Shown: positions 63,790 to 64,000 of the stretch, in pieces | How positions within the stretch are numbered: position 1 is the first letter of the stretch | How the letters are laid out: each line of letters begins with the position of its first letter | Made by a program: the position numbers and the translations under genes | The notes under the pieces: model-generated | Told to the model about the DNA's origin: nothing | Seen by the model: only the letters and a program-made list of their open reading frames with translations | Databases searched by the model: none | Source of the DNA: Volvox africanus | Taxonomy: Eukaryota > Chlorophyta > Chlorophyceae > Chlamydomonadales > Volvocaceae | NCBI GenBank assembly: GCA_030268105.1 | Contig: BSDZ01000055.1 | Coordinates: forward strand, 162,461-226,460 | Reading direction: 5' to 3' | DNA length: 64,000 nucleotides

Positions 63790-64000
63790 GTGGCATGGAT
63801 GCGGCAGATGGGGTGTGGTGGCATGGATCGTTCATACCATGGTGAAAACCGCCCATCCCATCAGCACTGGGCACGTAAGCACCATTGGGCCAAATCAGTA
63901 GTACGGTGGGGGACCACGTGCGAACCCTTGGTGACGATCTGTTGCGCACCGTTTGGACGGCAACCCATGCGCACAGATCCAACGCCCTTGCCCCACGACC
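63790..64000. repeat. Partial monomer at right window edge
   Basis: This is the first 211 bases of a monomer, clean except for one extra C in ACGCCCTTG near 63986. It ends in the middle of the CCCCACGACC segment, so the array continues beyond the window or the source contig ends here. Confidence 0.5.

Larger units (their letters stand above)
1..64000. repeat. Satellite DNA array, about 615-bp monomer, 104 anchors
   Basis: The window is one uninterrupted head-to-tail tandem repeat. I placed one anchor per monomer (GTGGCATGGATGCGG or a one-base variant) and found 104, from 388 to 63790, all on the + strand, spaced 597-634 bp. Adjacent clean copies differ by only a few bases. Composition is about 58% G+C (354 of 615 in one copy). 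No anchor is inverted and no non-repeat DNA longer than about 20 bp separates copies. Long arrays of near-identical monomers are typical of eukaryotic satellite DNA at centromeres, pericentromeres or subtelomeres; location and organism cannot be read from the sequence. Monomer boundaries are arbitrary, as in any tandem array. Coordinates were placed by hand and may be off by 1-2 bases. Confidence 0.5.

Noticed and set aside
1..64000. Hundreds of open reading frames of 60-340 codons on both strands
   Set aside because: They recur once per monomer in several overlapping frames on both strands, many begin at GTG or other non-ATG starts, the 11-bp and 16-bp indels shift frame without any compensation, and the peptides resemble no family that I know. 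Their length reflects a GC-rich, stop-poor repeat.
1..64000. CRISPR array
   Set aside because: The repeated unit is over 600 bp with no unique spacers; all of the sequence repeats.
1..64000. Ribosomal RNA intergenic spacer
   Set aside because: Spacer sub-repeats would be expected to give way to rRNA genes within tens of kilobases; no rRNA sequence was recognised in 64 kb.

Overview
The whole 64 kb window is one head-to-tail satellite array. I recognise no protein-coding gene, RNA gene, transposon, CRISPR array or replication origin. The same GC-rich monomer (354 G+C of 615 in the copy at 10321-10935, about 58%) recurs 104 times by my hand-placed anchor (GTGGCATGGATGCGG and its single-base variants). 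All copies are in the same orientation and no unrelated DNA lies between them. Both window edges fall inside a monomer, so the array is at least 64 kb and no flank is visible. This points to a eukaryotic chromosome (centromeric, pericentromeric, subtelomeric or other heterochromatin). The sequence alone does not name the organism. Monomer coordinates below are the first base of the anchor.

Monomers fall into three length forms: long (626 bp, about 29 copies), medium (615 bp, about 53) and short (599 bp, about 20). They differ by two indels flanked by direct repeats: 11 bp between ATG copies, and 16 bp between GGATGG copies. The two states are never combined (no 610-bp monomer), which fits a long to medium to short history. 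Linked single-base variants mark sub-lineages.

Layout: 1-7.8 kb mixed medium and long copies with many 1-5 bp length differences; 7.8-13.3 kb almost pure 615-bp monomers; 13.3-17.7 kb mixed, with an 8-bp insertion at 15361 that looks like an inverted template switch; 17.7-25.6 kb rich in short monomers, ending in a 1214-bp dimer repeat; about 25.2-31.3 kb a 2439-bp four-monomer higher-order repeat in about 2.5 copies; 30.4-34.2 kb six consecutive 626-bp monomers; 34.2-42.2 kb mixed; 42.2-44.1 kb a 616-bp sub-family; 44.1-47.2 kb mixed; 47.2-64 kb the same family peppered with 1-2 bp indels, mostly in homopolymers, which looks more like weak consensus sequence than biology.

Each monomer carries four CACGTG palindromes, one inside GTCACGTG, an exact match to the budding-yeast centromere element CDEI consensus RTCACRTG. 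It also has short dyads and a T-rich tract. These are real in sequence, but any binding or centromere role is inference. Open reading frames occur in several frames of every monomer. They are by-products of a stop-poor GC-rich repeat, broken by frame-shifting indels, and are not annotated as genes.
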